Positions 7,763 to 15,762 of a stretch of DNA of 52,894 nt are shown in pieces. Source of the DNA: Candidatus Peregrinibacteria bacterium (GTDB taxonomy: Bacteria; Patescibacteriota; Gracilibacteria; UBA1369; UBA12473). The stretch is from positions 1 to 52,894 of the forward strand of contig JABJMC010000016.1 of the NCBI GenBank assembly GCA_018659585.1. Direction: 5' to 3'. Every line of letters starts with the position of its first letter. Position 1 is the first letter of the stretch. The notes beneath the pieces were generated by a model. It saw nothing but the letters and a program-made list of their open reading frames with translations, was not told the origin of the DNA and searched no databases. Position numbers and translations under genes: made by a program.

Positions 7763-10042
7763 ATGCTATCCAAACACCCCACGGAATGGTCATCTGATGA
7801 TGAGCGTCGACAGATTGAACGTGATTTGTCTATTAAAGTACAACAAGTAATTGATGCTTCGGACAATACTGTCCCTGGTAGTTTAGGGGTACAGTTACGG
7901 GCGATTTTTGCTGACTGGCCTGGTAAGGAGATTTGGGGGCAAGATTTGGGTCCAGGAGAAATGCAAGTTGAATTAGATCAGATTTTAAGTGATGTTCGGA
8001 GAAGCGAAGTGATGGAAGGTGGTGAATTTGAGGAAATAAGAGAATGGAAAAGGCGAAAGTCTTTAGTGAGCCGAGTATCGGAAAGTGTGCACCTAAGAGT
8101 TGTGAATAAAGTTTTAATTGCGGCGATAATGGCTTTGGTATCGACCATAGTAGTGCAAATTTATGGAAAAAAGAGTGCTCGTGATGCGGTGGAAAGTTCG
8201 GCGGCTAAAACAGCGGTGAGTTTAGTGGTTCATGATCCGGATTTAGAAGGACAGCCAATTGGTTATATTTATGGAGCGCGAGCTGGGGCTGATGAGCTCC
8301 GGGGGATTGATCGTTCGATTCCGGTGCCGCCAGAAATGTTAGAACAAGACGGTTCGTTGTGGCATTGGTATCAAGGATTAGTGATGTTAGAAGATCGAGG
8401 GCATGAAGGTGGTTGGAGTGATTTTACAGGAGTAAATCCAACTGGAATTGCACGAGCGGTATTGAGTTTAGGTGAGTCTGGTGGAGGGTCGACTTTGGCG
8501 GATCAGGCTTGTGGACAACTTCGGGCTGGGACTAATGGTTATGAAGAATCTTCACGCTGGGAGCGAAAATTATTAGATACAACTTGTGGGATTGGAATGG
8601 CAAATTTGTATACACCAGAAGAAATTGCGGCGCATTACGCGACGTTTGGTTATTTAGGTCCAAAAGCACAGGGGGTGGAATTGTTTGCGCGATTGTATTG
8701 GGGGTTTGAGGGTGTGGAAGATTCGCGAATGACAATTGGTCATCAATTAGTATTAGCTGCGATGGTTCGTTATACCTGGGATTCAACGCAAAATCGTTGG
8801 GATGATCCAGGTTCGCATAATGATATTGTGGGGAGAGCTTCGTATGCTTTGGATTTATTGATTGAAAAAGGAGTTATTTTTGAAAAAGATCGAGAAGAAA
8901 TTCAGCAACAAATTTTGGCGGCTAAACCGCGAACAAAAAGTGATGTAGGAGAATCAAGGAGGGGGTTTAGTGTGGCGCCAACCGCGGGTTATGATTATGC
9001 GATTGTGTTGGCAATTGAGGAGGCTCGGCAGCGGTTTGGTGATAATTGGCGTGAAGTTGTGAAAAGCATTTTTTTAACAATTGATCCGAATGTGCAGGGG
9101 ACAGCAGTGCGATCGAGTAAACAAGAGTTAGGGCGATTGGAAACTGATAAAGCGCGTTCAATTGTGGTAGTGGTGGATTCAGAAGGACGAATTATTGCAG
9201 CGCACGCTGGTGATGAAAATGGTTTTGATGGAATCGGAGGAATGGATGCTAATCAATCTGTTGGGTCAGTTGGGAAATTGTTGCTAGCATCTAGTGTGGC
9301 GGGGAAAGGATTAAGGCCTGGTCATAAAAGGGCTAGTGATTTTCGGGATGATTTAAGAATGTCGCGATCAGATATTATTAGAGAAGCAACAGCTGTTGGA
9401 GCTTCGCAAGAACGAGCACATAGATTAATGAATTGTTATGGCCAAACGCATGCCGATAGTGGTCGTAACTGGTTTAGAGACGCTGCTTTAGGGGTTTGGG
9501 ATCCAAGTCCTCGAACTTTACTTCCTTTTATGGAAGCAGCGAAAAATGGGCAGGTAATGCCGAGTCCGCACGTGGTTCAGTCTTTTGAAATGCGCAATGG
9601 AACAGTGGTGACACCAGAGCTCCATTTTGAATATCCAAATGGTGAAGACAGTGCAAGTAGTTGTGCAAGGTTGGCGCATGCGAATGGCGCAACTAGTTCA
9701 TGGTTGGCAGTTCCATTAGAAAAAGAAGGAACTTTGGAAGATTTGAACGGACTTATTGATGGTGGGAAAACCGGGACTGTGGAGCCAGTGCGAAATGGTC
9801 GGCCAGTGCGAGGGGCCACAAATATGGCTTGGGTGCTGGGTTATTCACAAGCGCTTGATTCAAATGCTCCAAATGGATACACAATTTTAGCGGGATTGAT
9901 GGGGGATGATTTAAGTGTAAACCTAGGGAATGATGTTAGCGGTGGTGATAATGCCGCTGGGATTGTTCGAAGAGTCTCGTTAACTTTACGAGATCGATCA
10001 AAGAAAAAAATGTTATTACCAGAATCAGGTAATTTCGAGTAA
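7763..10042 (+). CDS. Divergent class A penicillin-binding protein
   Basis: A bifunctional peptidoglycan synthase in outline. Numbered from the upstream ATG at 7691: cytoplasmic N-terminal region; one transmembrane segment at 139-158; a GT51-like glycosyltransferase domain with VMLEDRGHEGG (Glu234), GGGSTLADQ and RKLLD; then a transpeptidase domain with S526-V-G-K529 and KTGT at 693-696. The glycosyltransferase motifs are far from consensus (GGSTLTQQ reads GGSTLADQ, the usual second Glu region is RKLLD), and no clear SxN motif is seen. The 7763 ATG (residue 25) is preferred because a promoter at 7703-7731 lies between the two ATGs; 7691 remains possible. The 3' end overlaps the FKBP gene by 18 bases. 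Confidence 0.8.
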   Translation: MLSKHPTEWSSDDERRQIERDLSIKVQQVIDASDNTVPGSLGVQLRAIFADWPGKEIWGQDLGPGEMQVELDQILSDVRRSEVMEGGEFEEIREWKRRKSLVSRVSESVHLRVVNKVLIAAIMALVSTIVVQIYGKKSARDAVESSAAKTAVSLVVHDPDLEGQPIGYIYGARAGADELRGIDRSIPVPPEMLEQDGSLWHWYQGLVMLEDRGHEGGWSDFTGVNPTGIARAVLSLGESGGGSTLADQACGQLRAGTNGYEESSRWERKLLDTTCGIGMANLYTPEEIAAHYATFGYLGPKAQGVELFARLYWGFEGVEDSRMTIGHQLVLAAMVRYTWDSTQNRWDDPGSHNDIVGRASYALDLLIEKGVIFEKDREEIQQQILAAKPRTKSDVGESRRGFSVAPTAGYDYAIVLAIEEARQRFGDNWREVVKSIFLTIDPNVQGTAVRSSKQELGRLETDKARSIVVVVDSEGRIIAAHAGDENGFDGIGGMDANQSVGSVGKLLLASSVAGKGLRPGHKRASDFRDDLRMSRSDIIREATAVGASQERAHRLMNCYGQTHADSGRNWFRDAALGVWDPSPRTLLPFMEAAKNGQVMPSPHVVQSFEMRNGTVVTPELHFEYPNGEDSASSCARLAHANGATSSWLAVPLEKEGTLEDLNGLIDGGKTGTVEPVRNGRPVRGATNMAWVLGYSQALDSNAPNGYTILAGLMGDDLSVNLGNDVSGGDNAAGIVRRVSLTLRDRSKKKMLLPESGNFE

Positions 10043-10447
10043 TTCTACTTCGAATTGAAGAGTTGAATTAGGTGGAATTACACCAGGAATTCCATTTGCA
10101 CCGTAAGCCATGCCCGGAGGAATAGTTAGTGTGCGTTTTCCGCCAATGTTCATTCCAACAACACCTTCATCCCAGCCTTTAATGACATAACCATCACCAA
10201 GTCTAAATTCAAAAGGTTTGTTTTTGGCAACAGAACTATCAAAAACCGTGCCATCCATTAAGGTCCCGGTGTAGTGCACAGAAACCATATCTCCAGTTTG
10301 GGCTTCGTCTCCATCGCCAACTACAACATCTTCGATTATAAGTTCACCATCTTCGGTGGTAATAGTTTCTTTTTTGCACGCAGTAGCGGTTATTGCTATG
10401 CTACCAATCACTAAGATTAGAGCGAGGAAAAGTAAGGTATGTTTCAT
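10025..10447 (-). CDS. FKBP-type peptidyl-prolyl isomerase, probable lipoprotein
   Basis: A 140-residue exported folding catalyst. A short signal peptide (KHTLLFLALILVIGSIAI) ends in ATAC-KK, an imperfect lipobox. The FKBP domain follows, with GDMVSVHYTGTLMDGTVFDSS, FRLGDGYVIKGWDEGVVGM, GGKRTLTIPP and AYGANGIPG.IPPNSTLQFEVEL, the full active-site set. The Met at 10447 is chosen because it starts the signal peptide; the frame is open to a Met at 10474. It lies tail to tail with the PBP gene, which fits an envelope role. Confidence 0.88.
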   Translation of the reverse strand: MKHTLLFLALILVIGSIAITATACKKETITTEDGELIIEDVVVGDGDEAQTGDMVSVHYTGTLMDGTVFDSSVAKNKPFEFRLGDGYVIKGWDEGVVGMNIGGKRTLTIPPGMAYGANGIPGVIPPNSTLQFEVELLEIT

Positions 10448-10488
10448 TTTGAAAGGGTTAGTGTTCCGCGACATATTAACTTTAAATT

Positions 10489-11655
10489 ATGGCTACGGCA
10501 ATCATTCATTATCACGAGATCGCTTTGAAAGGAGGGAATAGGAGTTTTTTTGAAGCGAAATTAAAGGAGAATTTGGCGCGCGTAATGGTGGGTTTTGAGG
10601 GGGCGAAGGTAGAAAAAAAGCACGATCATTTTCGAGTTCATTTTGAAAAAAGTGATGAGGATAGTGTGCGCGAGATTTTAGGAGAAGTTTGTGGGGTGGA
10701 GAACTTTTCTTTTGTTTCGAGTGTGGCTAGGGATTTTGAGGAAGTGATAGCGCGTGGGTTGGAGATGGTGCAAGCGGAAGTGGGAGAGAGCGAAGAAGTG
10801 ACTTTTCGGGTGGCAGTGCATCGTAGTGATAAGAATTTTGAAATGAATTCCATGGAGATTGCCAAAAAGATTTCCGCGGGAATTTTGCCAGTGATTGGAA
10901 GTTTGAAGGTGAATTTAAAAAAAGCAGAAGTGGTTTTGTACGTGGATTGGGGTGCAAAAGAAGTGCAACTTTCAGTAAAAAAAGAGCCGGGGTTAGGAGG
11001 TTTGCCAGTGGGAGTAAGTGGCAAAGTTGTTTCTTTAATTTCGTCAGGATTTGATTCGCCGGTGGCAAGTTTTATGATGATGCGTCGGGGGGCAACTGTG
11101 ATTTATGTACATTTTCATAGTTATCCAGCTACAGGAATGGAAAGCATGGAAAATGTGAAAAAAATCGTGGAAAAATTGAATCGATTTCAAGGAAAAAGTA
11201 AGTTGTACATGATTCCGTTGATTGATTTTCAGAAGGAGGTGGTGAAGGGGGCGGATGCCGCCCTAAGAGTTCTTTTGTATAGGAGGATGATGATTCGGCT
11301 GGCGGAAAGAGTAATGCGTCGTGAGAAAGCAAAAGCTTTGGTCACGGGTGAGAGTTTGGCGCAGGTAGCATCACAGACTTTAGAAAATATGAATGTAGTA
11401 AATGTTTTGGCGAGTCGGCCGGTGTTGCGACCACTTATTGGCATGAATAAAAATGAGATAATTAAAATGGCGGAACAGATTGGAACGGCGGAAATTTCAA
11501 TGCAGCCGTATGACGATTGTTGTTCACTTTATATTCCAAAAGCTCCGGCACTTTCGGCGCGGGTAGAGGAATTAGAGGAGGCCGAAAAAAATCTTGATAT
11601 CGAAAAATTTGAGCAGGAATTATGGGAGGCGCGGGAATTAATTAAGGTTGGTTAA
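10489..11655 (+). CDS. thiI: tRNA 4-thiouridine synthase ThiI
   Basis: Adenylates and thiolates U8 of tRNA. The 388-residue protein has an N-terminal ferredoxin-like/THUMP region, then a PP-loop SSGFDSPVA at 185-193 (usual form SGGIDSPVA) and a YDDCCSLYIPK motif with Cys344/345. The rhodanese domain found in the E. coli enzyme is absent, as in many Gram-positive relatives. No cysteine desulfurase gene is in the window. The ATG lies 9 nt after TATTAA (10474-10479). The stop overlaps the convergent formyltransferase-like gene by 4 bases. Confidence 0.93.
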   Translation: MATAIIHYHEIALKGGNRSFFEAKLKENLARVMVGFEGAKVEKKHDHFRVHFEKSDEDSVREILGEVCGVENFSFVSSVARDFEEVIARGLEMVQAEVGESEEVTFRVAVHRSDKNFEMNSMEIAKKISAGILPVIGSLKVNLKKAEVVLYVDWGAKEVQLSVKKEPGLGGLPVGVSGKVVSLISSGFDSPVASFMMMRRGATVIYVHFHSYPATGMESMENVKKIVEKLNRFQGKSKLYMIPLIDFQKEVVKGADAALRVLLYRRMMIRLAERVMRREKAKALVTGESLAQVASQTLENMNVVNVLASRPVLRPLIGMNKNEIIKMAEQIGTAEISMQPYDDCCSLYIPKAPALSARVEELEEAEKNLDIEKFEQELWEARELIKVG

Positions 11656-12482
11656 ACCTTCCGCCCAAATTTTTTCCAGATGAGACATAAGTTAAATAGT
11701 TTTTTTCCTCGTGCGAAAAAAGCGGCGAATTGTTTTTTGTTGGGCAGAGAATAATATTTGGGTTTGCCTTTGATTTTAAGGGGTTTGATTTTTACGCCCT
11801 GCTTCATTTTGGCTAGGGTTTTGGCTAGTAATTTACTGCCGTGATGGGCGGATTTTAAGGAGAGGGAGACTTTTGAATCTTTTTCTTTGATAGGAAATTT
11901 CATTTGAGCGATTATTTCGCCAGCATCGACCTCTTCGGCGATGTGGTGAATGGTAACTCCAGCGTATTTTTCGCGGTTATGTAGTTTCCAGAAATTAGGC
12001 CAAATACCGCGGTATTTTGGTAGTAAACCAGGGTGCATATTTAGGGCTGCAATTTTTGGGATTTCAATAACTTTTTTATTAAGGATTTGATCAAAAGAAA
12101 GGGAAACAATGACATCTGGTTTCCACGATTTTAAGATTTGAATTGATTTTTTGGAGTTGATATTGTCAGTGTCGTGAAGTTTAAGGTTGTGAATTTGGAC
12201 TAATTTGGAGCTAGTGCGCCAACTGCGTTTACGGTGCCAATAAAAAAGCCCAGCTAGAGCCACACCAATAAATTCAAAATAAACCATGAGTCCAATCACA
12301 ATGGCGTAAAAAAGACCGGCTCTTCGAACTCCATAACGCATGTATTTCCAGTATTTTTTGGAAAAAACCGAAATATCGGACCGAATAAGCCCAATAATCT
12401 CTAGATCAGGGCGGCGAATAAGTTTATTGAGAGCCAATTCTGCCCCAGCATGCATTTTTGGCAGAAGAATCACGATTTTCAT
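11652..12482 (-). CDS. Formyltransferase-fold protein with membrane-like insertion
   Basis: The C-terminal two thirds carry the formyltransferase signature: LNMHPGLLPKYRG with Asn148 and His150, and VDAGEII with Asp186, the N-H-D set of formyl-tetrahydrofolate enzymes. Between the first strand region and this core (residues ~51-92) lies a strongly hydrophobic stretch, GLFYAIVIGLMVYFEF then a second one, followed by basic residues. PurN and Fmt lack such a segment. This suggests a membrane-associated enzyme, perhaps one that formylates an amino sugar or lipid-linked substrate; the substrate cannot be read from the sequence. The C-terminus is very basic. Start is the ATG 6 nt after TATACT on the minus strand. 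Confidence 0.75.
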   Translation of the reverse strand: MKIVILLPKMHAGAELALNKLIRRPDLEIIGLIRSDISVFSKKYWKYMRYGVRRAGLFYAIVIGLMVYFEFIGVALAGLFYWHRKRSWRTSSKLVQIHNLKLHDTDNINSKKSIQILKSWKPDVIVSLSFDQILNKKVIEIPKIAALNMHPGLLPKYRGIWPNFWKLHNREKYAGVTIHHIAEEVDAGEIIAQMKFPIKEKDSKVSLSLKSAHHGSKLLAKTLAKMKQGVKIKPLKIKGKPKYYSLPNKKQFAAFFARGKKLFNLCLIWKKFGRKV

Positions 12483-12511
12483 GGTTGGAGTATATCTGGT
12501 ATAAGAGAACT
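12483..12511. promoter_or_regulatory. Back-to-back leaderless -10 elements in a 29-bp divergent gap
   Basis: The entire intergenic space is 29 bases. Minus strand: TATACT (12494-12489), 6 bases, ATG at 12482. Plus strand: TGgTATAAG (12497-12505), 6 bases, ATG at 12512. Both transcripts would begin at or beside the start codon. Confidence 0.65.
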
Positions 12512-13093
12512 ATGGAAGAAAAAGAAAGATATTTTTTTGCTTTGAATATTCCGGAGGAAATGATTAAGCCTCTTAAGTTGGCGCAAGATCATCTGCCTCA
12601 AGATGGAATTCGTTATAGTTTAACCAATTATTTTCACGTTAGTTTGAAGTTTTTGGGAGAACTACCAGATTTAAAAGAGATGGGGGTGCGTTTGAAGGCC
12701 AAGGAAATAGCCCAAAAAGTTATTTTTTCAGAAAAAGATTTAGAAATGTCGTTTGGGAAGGCAGGGGTGTTTTTTAGAGGAGGGCAGCCAAGTGTGGTGT
12801 GGGCTGGGGTTTATTTACCGCCGGCATTGCTGGATTTTCAGAGAAATTTAACAGAAGGGCTTAATCAAATTGGGTTTGCGATTGAGAAAAAACGTTTTCG
12901 TCCGCATATTACTTTGGCTCGAGTTCGTGATGTTAAGGGTTTAACAACAGAGACAATCGAAAAAATGAGGCGTTTGGGAGTCCAAAGAAGATCTTTTAAA
13001 TTAGACAAATTTTATCTGATGAAGAGTCATTTAAAACCGAATCAGGCTCCAGAATATAAAATTATTGAAGAGTATAGGTTTAATAAAGGGTGA
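12512..13093 (+). CDS. thpR: RNA 2',3'-cyclic phosphodiesterase
   Basis: A 2H phosphoesterase of 193 residues with the paired motifs FHVSLKFLGE (His42) and FRPHITLARV (His132). The family hydrolyses 2',3'-cyclic phosphate ends of RNA and was first described as a 2'-5' RNA ligase. The frame is open 18 codons upstream, but the Met at 12512 starts exactly 6 nt after the TGgTATAAG promoter and gives the usual family N-terminus (RYFFALNIP), so it is chosen. Confidence 0.9.
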   Translation: MEEKERYFFALNIPEEMIKPLKLAQDHLPQDGIRYSLTNYFHVSLKFLGELPDLKEMGVRLKAKEIAQKVIFSEKDLEMSFGKAGVFFRGGQPSVVWAGVYLPPALLDFQRNLTEGLNQIGFAIEKKRFRPHITLARVRDVKGLTTETIEKMRRLGVQRRSFKLDKFYLMKSHLKPNQAPEYKIIEEYRFNKG

Positions 13094-13100
13094 AATTGAC

Positions 13101-13165
13101 TTGACATTTTCATTGACAAATCCTAGAATATCATCTTAATTTAGCACGATTTGTGCTTTTATAAT
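13101..13165 (+). promoter_or_regulatory. Two stacked promoters with an intervening hairpin
   Basis: First promoter: TTGACA (13101-13106), 17 bases, TAGAAT (13124-13129). A small hairpin AGCAC-GATTT-GTGCT (13143-13157) followed by TTTT could end transcription from upstream or attenuate it. Second element: TATAAT (13160-13165), 7 bases before the ATG at 13173, with leaderless spacing. Confidence 0.55.
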
Positions 13166-13172
13166 ATGAGTT

Positions 13173-14015
13173 ATGTCAATGGCTGCCACAAAAACTGGCC
13201 CAGGTGAGGACTCCCCAGATGAGGGTGTATTGGAAGAGGGTTCAACTCCACAAGCTTCAGTGCCTGAAGCGACTGCTGATATAGCTAAAATCTTGGAAGA
13301 TGCGGTAGCTGCTTTGAAAGAGGCGCCAACAACCAAAGAGGGGGTTCAGGTTATGATTGATGAGGGTAAGGCTCCAAGGGCTATTACTAAGGTTTTATTA
13401 TCAGTTCGAAAAAGATTGTGTCCTAATACCTCTAAAGGAGGAATGGAGCCTACGGTAAAAATCCCAGAGGCTTTAGCAATGTTGGATGAGATTAGAGAAG
13501 GAGAGGTTGGTATTAGTTTAGTAGAGGCTTATAGAGCTTTTAATAAGGCATATTTAGTGTGGAAAAAAGAGAGGGAGGGTGAAACTGAGTTGTATTTAAA
13601 GTGGCGTATATTAAAAAGAGATTATTGTAGAAAGAGAGGGGCGTTTAATTGCGCAAAAAGAGAGTTTGATGAGGTTTATTCAGCTCATGATGGTAAAAAT
13701 AACCCTGATGAGCCTGAGATAAAGACGGCAAGAGACGTAATGACTTTAGCGAAGGGAGTGTATAGATTAGCGGAATCAGCTTTAGCGCCAGTTCGCGAAG
13801 CCTTAATGGCTGAGCGTCGTGCTGCTAAATTAGAACGTGATCGAGTATGGAGGGCTAGATTTCCAAAGCCATTATGCGAAGGAGGCCTACCTCCTGAAGA
13901 TAAAGAAGTAGTGCCAGCGCAAACCGATGATGCTGATGAAGGAGAAGAGGTCCCAAGTGATGATGTGACGGATGACACGATGGATGGTAATAGTTGGTTT
14001 GTTGATGAAGAGTAG
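13173..14015 (+). CDS. Hypothetical acidic-ended protein
   Basis: 280 residues with no recognised domain. The first ~40 residues are acidic and Gly/Pro/Ser-rich, probably disordered; residues ~40-235 are mostly charged and helical with a Lys/Arg-rich middle; the last ~45 residues are strongly acidic (DDADEGEEV, DDVTDD) ending in WFVDEE. There is no signal peptide or membrane segment. It has its own strong promoters and is followed by folK after 22 bases with a separate -10, so it is not clearly co-regulated with the pterin gene. Confidence 0.7.
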   Translation: MSMAATKTGPGEDSPDEGVLEEGSTPQASVPEATADIAKILEDAVAALKEAPTTKEGVQVMIDEGKAPRAITKVLLSVRKRLCPNTSKGGMEPTVKIPEALAMLDEIREGEVGISLVEAYRAFNKAYLVWKKEREGETELYLKWRILKRDYCRKRGAFNCAKREFDEVYSAHDGKNNPDEPEIKTARDVMTLAKGVYRLAESALAPVREALMAERRAAKLERDRVWRARFPKPLCEGGLPPEDKEVVPAQTDDADEGEEVPSDDVTDDTMDGNSWFVDEE

Positions 14016-14025
14016 AAATAATGAG

Positions 14026-14031
14026 TATAAT
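14026..14031 (+). promoter_or_regulatory. -10 of folK, leaderless spacing
   Basis: TATAAT ending 6 bases before the folK ATG at 14038; no Shine-Dalgarno site is visible. Confidence 0.5.
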
Positions 14032-14037
14032 TGAGTT

Positions 14038-14544
14038 ATGATAAATTGCTTTTTAAGTTTGGGGTCGAATTTGGGGGATTGTGTGGGTAATTTAAAGCGA
14101 GCCAAAAATCGGCTAGTAGAATTGGGAGTGGAGATTGTAGAAGAATCGTCTATTTATGAATCTGAGCCAGTGGTGGATTGTCCGGAAGATGCAAGTCAGC
14201 CTTGGTTTTTGAATCAGGTTATTAAAATTGAAACTAAAATTGTGCCGCAAGATTTATTAAAAATTTGTAAAAAAATTGAGGAGGAATTAGGACGTGAATC
14301 AAAAAAAACCTTAGAGCAAAATAATTTTTTGGATAAAGATGGAAAACGTCGTTATTTTCCTCGAGAAATAGATATAGATATTTTGATTTATGGAGAAGAA
14401 AAAATTAATGATCCAAATTTAAAAATTCCACATCCTCGTTTAAAAGAACGAAAGTTTGTTTTGATGCCGTTAGCAGAAATTGATAAAGAGTATGCCCCTC
14501 TCTTGAGGGCTTGCTTAGATTCCGCTACAGTACGTTTACTATGA
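14038..14544 (+). CDS. folK: 2-amino-4-hydroxy-6-hydroxymethyldihydropteridine pyrophosphokinase
   Basis: Transfers pyrophosphate from ATP to hydroxymethyl-dihydropterin, the step before FolP. The 168-residue protein shows SLGSNLGD at 6-13, SSIYESEPV, FLNQV, IEEELGR, PREIDIDILIYG (Mg-binding Asp pair) and IPHPRLKERKFVLMPLAEI. The catalytic loop has a somewhat long insertion (KKTLEQNNFLDKDGKRRYF). Its TGA stop overlaps the next ATG as ATGA, indicating translational coupling to the transketolase-like gene. Confidence 0.95.
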   Translation: MINCFLSLGSNLGDCVGNLKRAKNRLVELGVEIVEESSIYESEPVVDCPEDASQPWFLNQVIKIETKIVPQDLLKICKKIEEELGRESKKTLEQNNFLDKDGKRRYFPREIDIDILIYGEEKINDPNLKIPHPRLKERKFVLMPLAEIDKEYAPLLRACLDSATVRLL

Positions 14545-15299
14545 CTACCACCTTTCGATTAGATATTTTGGAAATGATTAATCGCTCCAAAACAGGCGAT
14601 GTTGGGTTGGCATTTTCATACGCTGATTTAGTGGAGGCTCTTTATTTTGGAGATTCTCACGGGCAGTCTGTTTTGAAATATGATGCAGCTAAGCCGCAGT
14701 GGGAGGGCCGAGATTATGTAGTTTTGTCTAATCCAGAAGCTTGGCCGGTTTTTGAGGTGGCTTTGAAAAAAGCTGGTTTTTTGGATGAAATATTGTCATC
14801 AAAAAAGTGTTTAAAAATTCCCGGATTAGAAATGGCTTTTAAATCACCAGGTCAGGGTTTGTCAGTGGCTTATGGTGTGGCGCAATCTTTACAAATAAGC
14901 AAAAAAAAGAATCGAATTTATGTGCTTTTGGATGATGAAGATTTGAAAAATGGACAGGCTTGGGAGGCGATAATGGGGATTGCTTATGATCGGTTAAGTT
15001 CGGTAATGGCTATTTGTAGTCATAGTGGGACGTCTAAATTAGAACCACTTCAAGATAAGTTTGAGGCTTTTGGATGGAAAGTATTTAAATTAATGAATGG
15101 GCATGATCAGAATGAGATTTTGAATACGATTGCTAAAGCTAAACAAGTTGAACGACAGCCAGTTTTATTGTTGGCGCCAACAGTTTTAGGTAAGGGAATC
15201 CCGTTCATGGAAGGAAAGCAACAATATAAAGGAGCTCTTTTTTCTGAAGCTGAAATGGAGGAAGCAGTTGAAATTCTTAAAGCCCAGAATGATGCTTAA
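14541..15299 (+). CDS. Transketolase N-terminal-domain homologue lacking catalytic residues
   Basis: 252 residues that follow the N-terminal (diphosphate-binding) half of transketolase from end to end, but with every recognisable active-site landmark changed: KSGHPG reads KTGDVG, LSNGH reads LSNPE, GDG...EG reads DDEDLKNG, the metal-binding Asn region (YDDNG) reads CSHSG, and the late His (HGAP) reads YKGA. Neutral fold positions such as FEAFGW, NGHD and TVLGKG are kept. Thiamine diphosphate binding is therefore unlikely. The frame is clean and coupled by ATGA to folK. The matching pyrimidine-domain half is at 15752-16183. It is probably a pseudoenzyme or has a different ligand; the fold assignment is firm, the function unknown. 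Confidence 0.75.
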   Translation: MTTTFRLDILEMINRSKTGDVGLAFSYADLVEALYFGDSHGQSVLKYDAAKPQWEGRDYVVLSNPEAWPVFEVALKKAGFLDEILSSKKCLKIPGLEMAFKSPGQGLSVAYGVAQSLQISKKKNRIYVLLDDEDLKNGQAWEAIMGIAYDRLSSVMAICSHSGTSKLEPLQDKFEAFGWKVFKLMNGHDQNEILNTIAKAKQVERQPVLLLAPTVLGKGIPFMEGKQQYKGALFSEAEMEEAVEILKAQNDA

Positions 15300-15762
15300 A
15301 AAGCTGGGGGTTTTTATTTTTTTAATTCTATTAAGCGGTTGTTCTCATATAAATAACACTAGTAATATGCCAACAATTTCTATAAATGATACTCATGAGT
15401 TTGAAGTGACGATTGCGGATAGTAATGAGGAAAGAATGAGTGGTTTGCAGCACGTTAGTGATCTTAAAAATAACGAAGGAATGTGGTTTGTGTTTGATGC
15501 TCCACAAGTATTGAGTTTTTGGATGAAAGACACATTAATTTCGCTGGATATTATTTTTGTAAATGAGAATTTAGAGATAATTAATATTGCGGAAAACGTA
15601 CCACCGTGTCGGGAAGCCAGTCCGGAGCAATTGTTTTGTGAGAGTTATTTTTCGGATGAACCAGCTAGTTATGTTTTGGAAATAAATGGTGGTCTTTCTG
15701 AGGAGTTAGGAATTCTTAAGGGTGATGTTATTAAACTTTTAAATTTTGAAGATGCTGTCTAA
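15289..15762 (+). CDS. DUF192 lipoprotein
   Basis: 157 residues. A signal peptide (LKKLGVFIFLILLSGC) with lipobox LSGC places it on the outer face of the membrane. The rest is a DUF192 domain, with the typical R-x-x-GL-x-x (ERMSGLQHV), GMWFVF, FWMKDT.ISLDIIFV and an S/C-containing P-C-R region; the family function is not known. The ATG at 15289 (or 15292) overlaps the end of the transketolase-like gene, and its own end overlaps the next gene by 11 bases, so it is embedded in the operon between the two halves of the transketolase homologue. Confidence 0.85.
   Translation: MMLKKLGVFIFLILLSGCSHINNTSNMPTISINDTHEFEVTIADSNEERMSGLQHVSDLKNNEGMWFVFDAPQVLSFWMKDTLISLDIIFVNENLEIINIAENVPPCREASPEQLFCESYFSDEPASYVLEINGGLSEELGILKGDVIKLLNFEDAV

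Noticed and set aside
14541-15299. Normal transketolase N-terminal subunit (tktA1)
   Set aside because: The fold matches, but the thiamine diphosphate and metal motifs are replaced, so a functional name would mislead.
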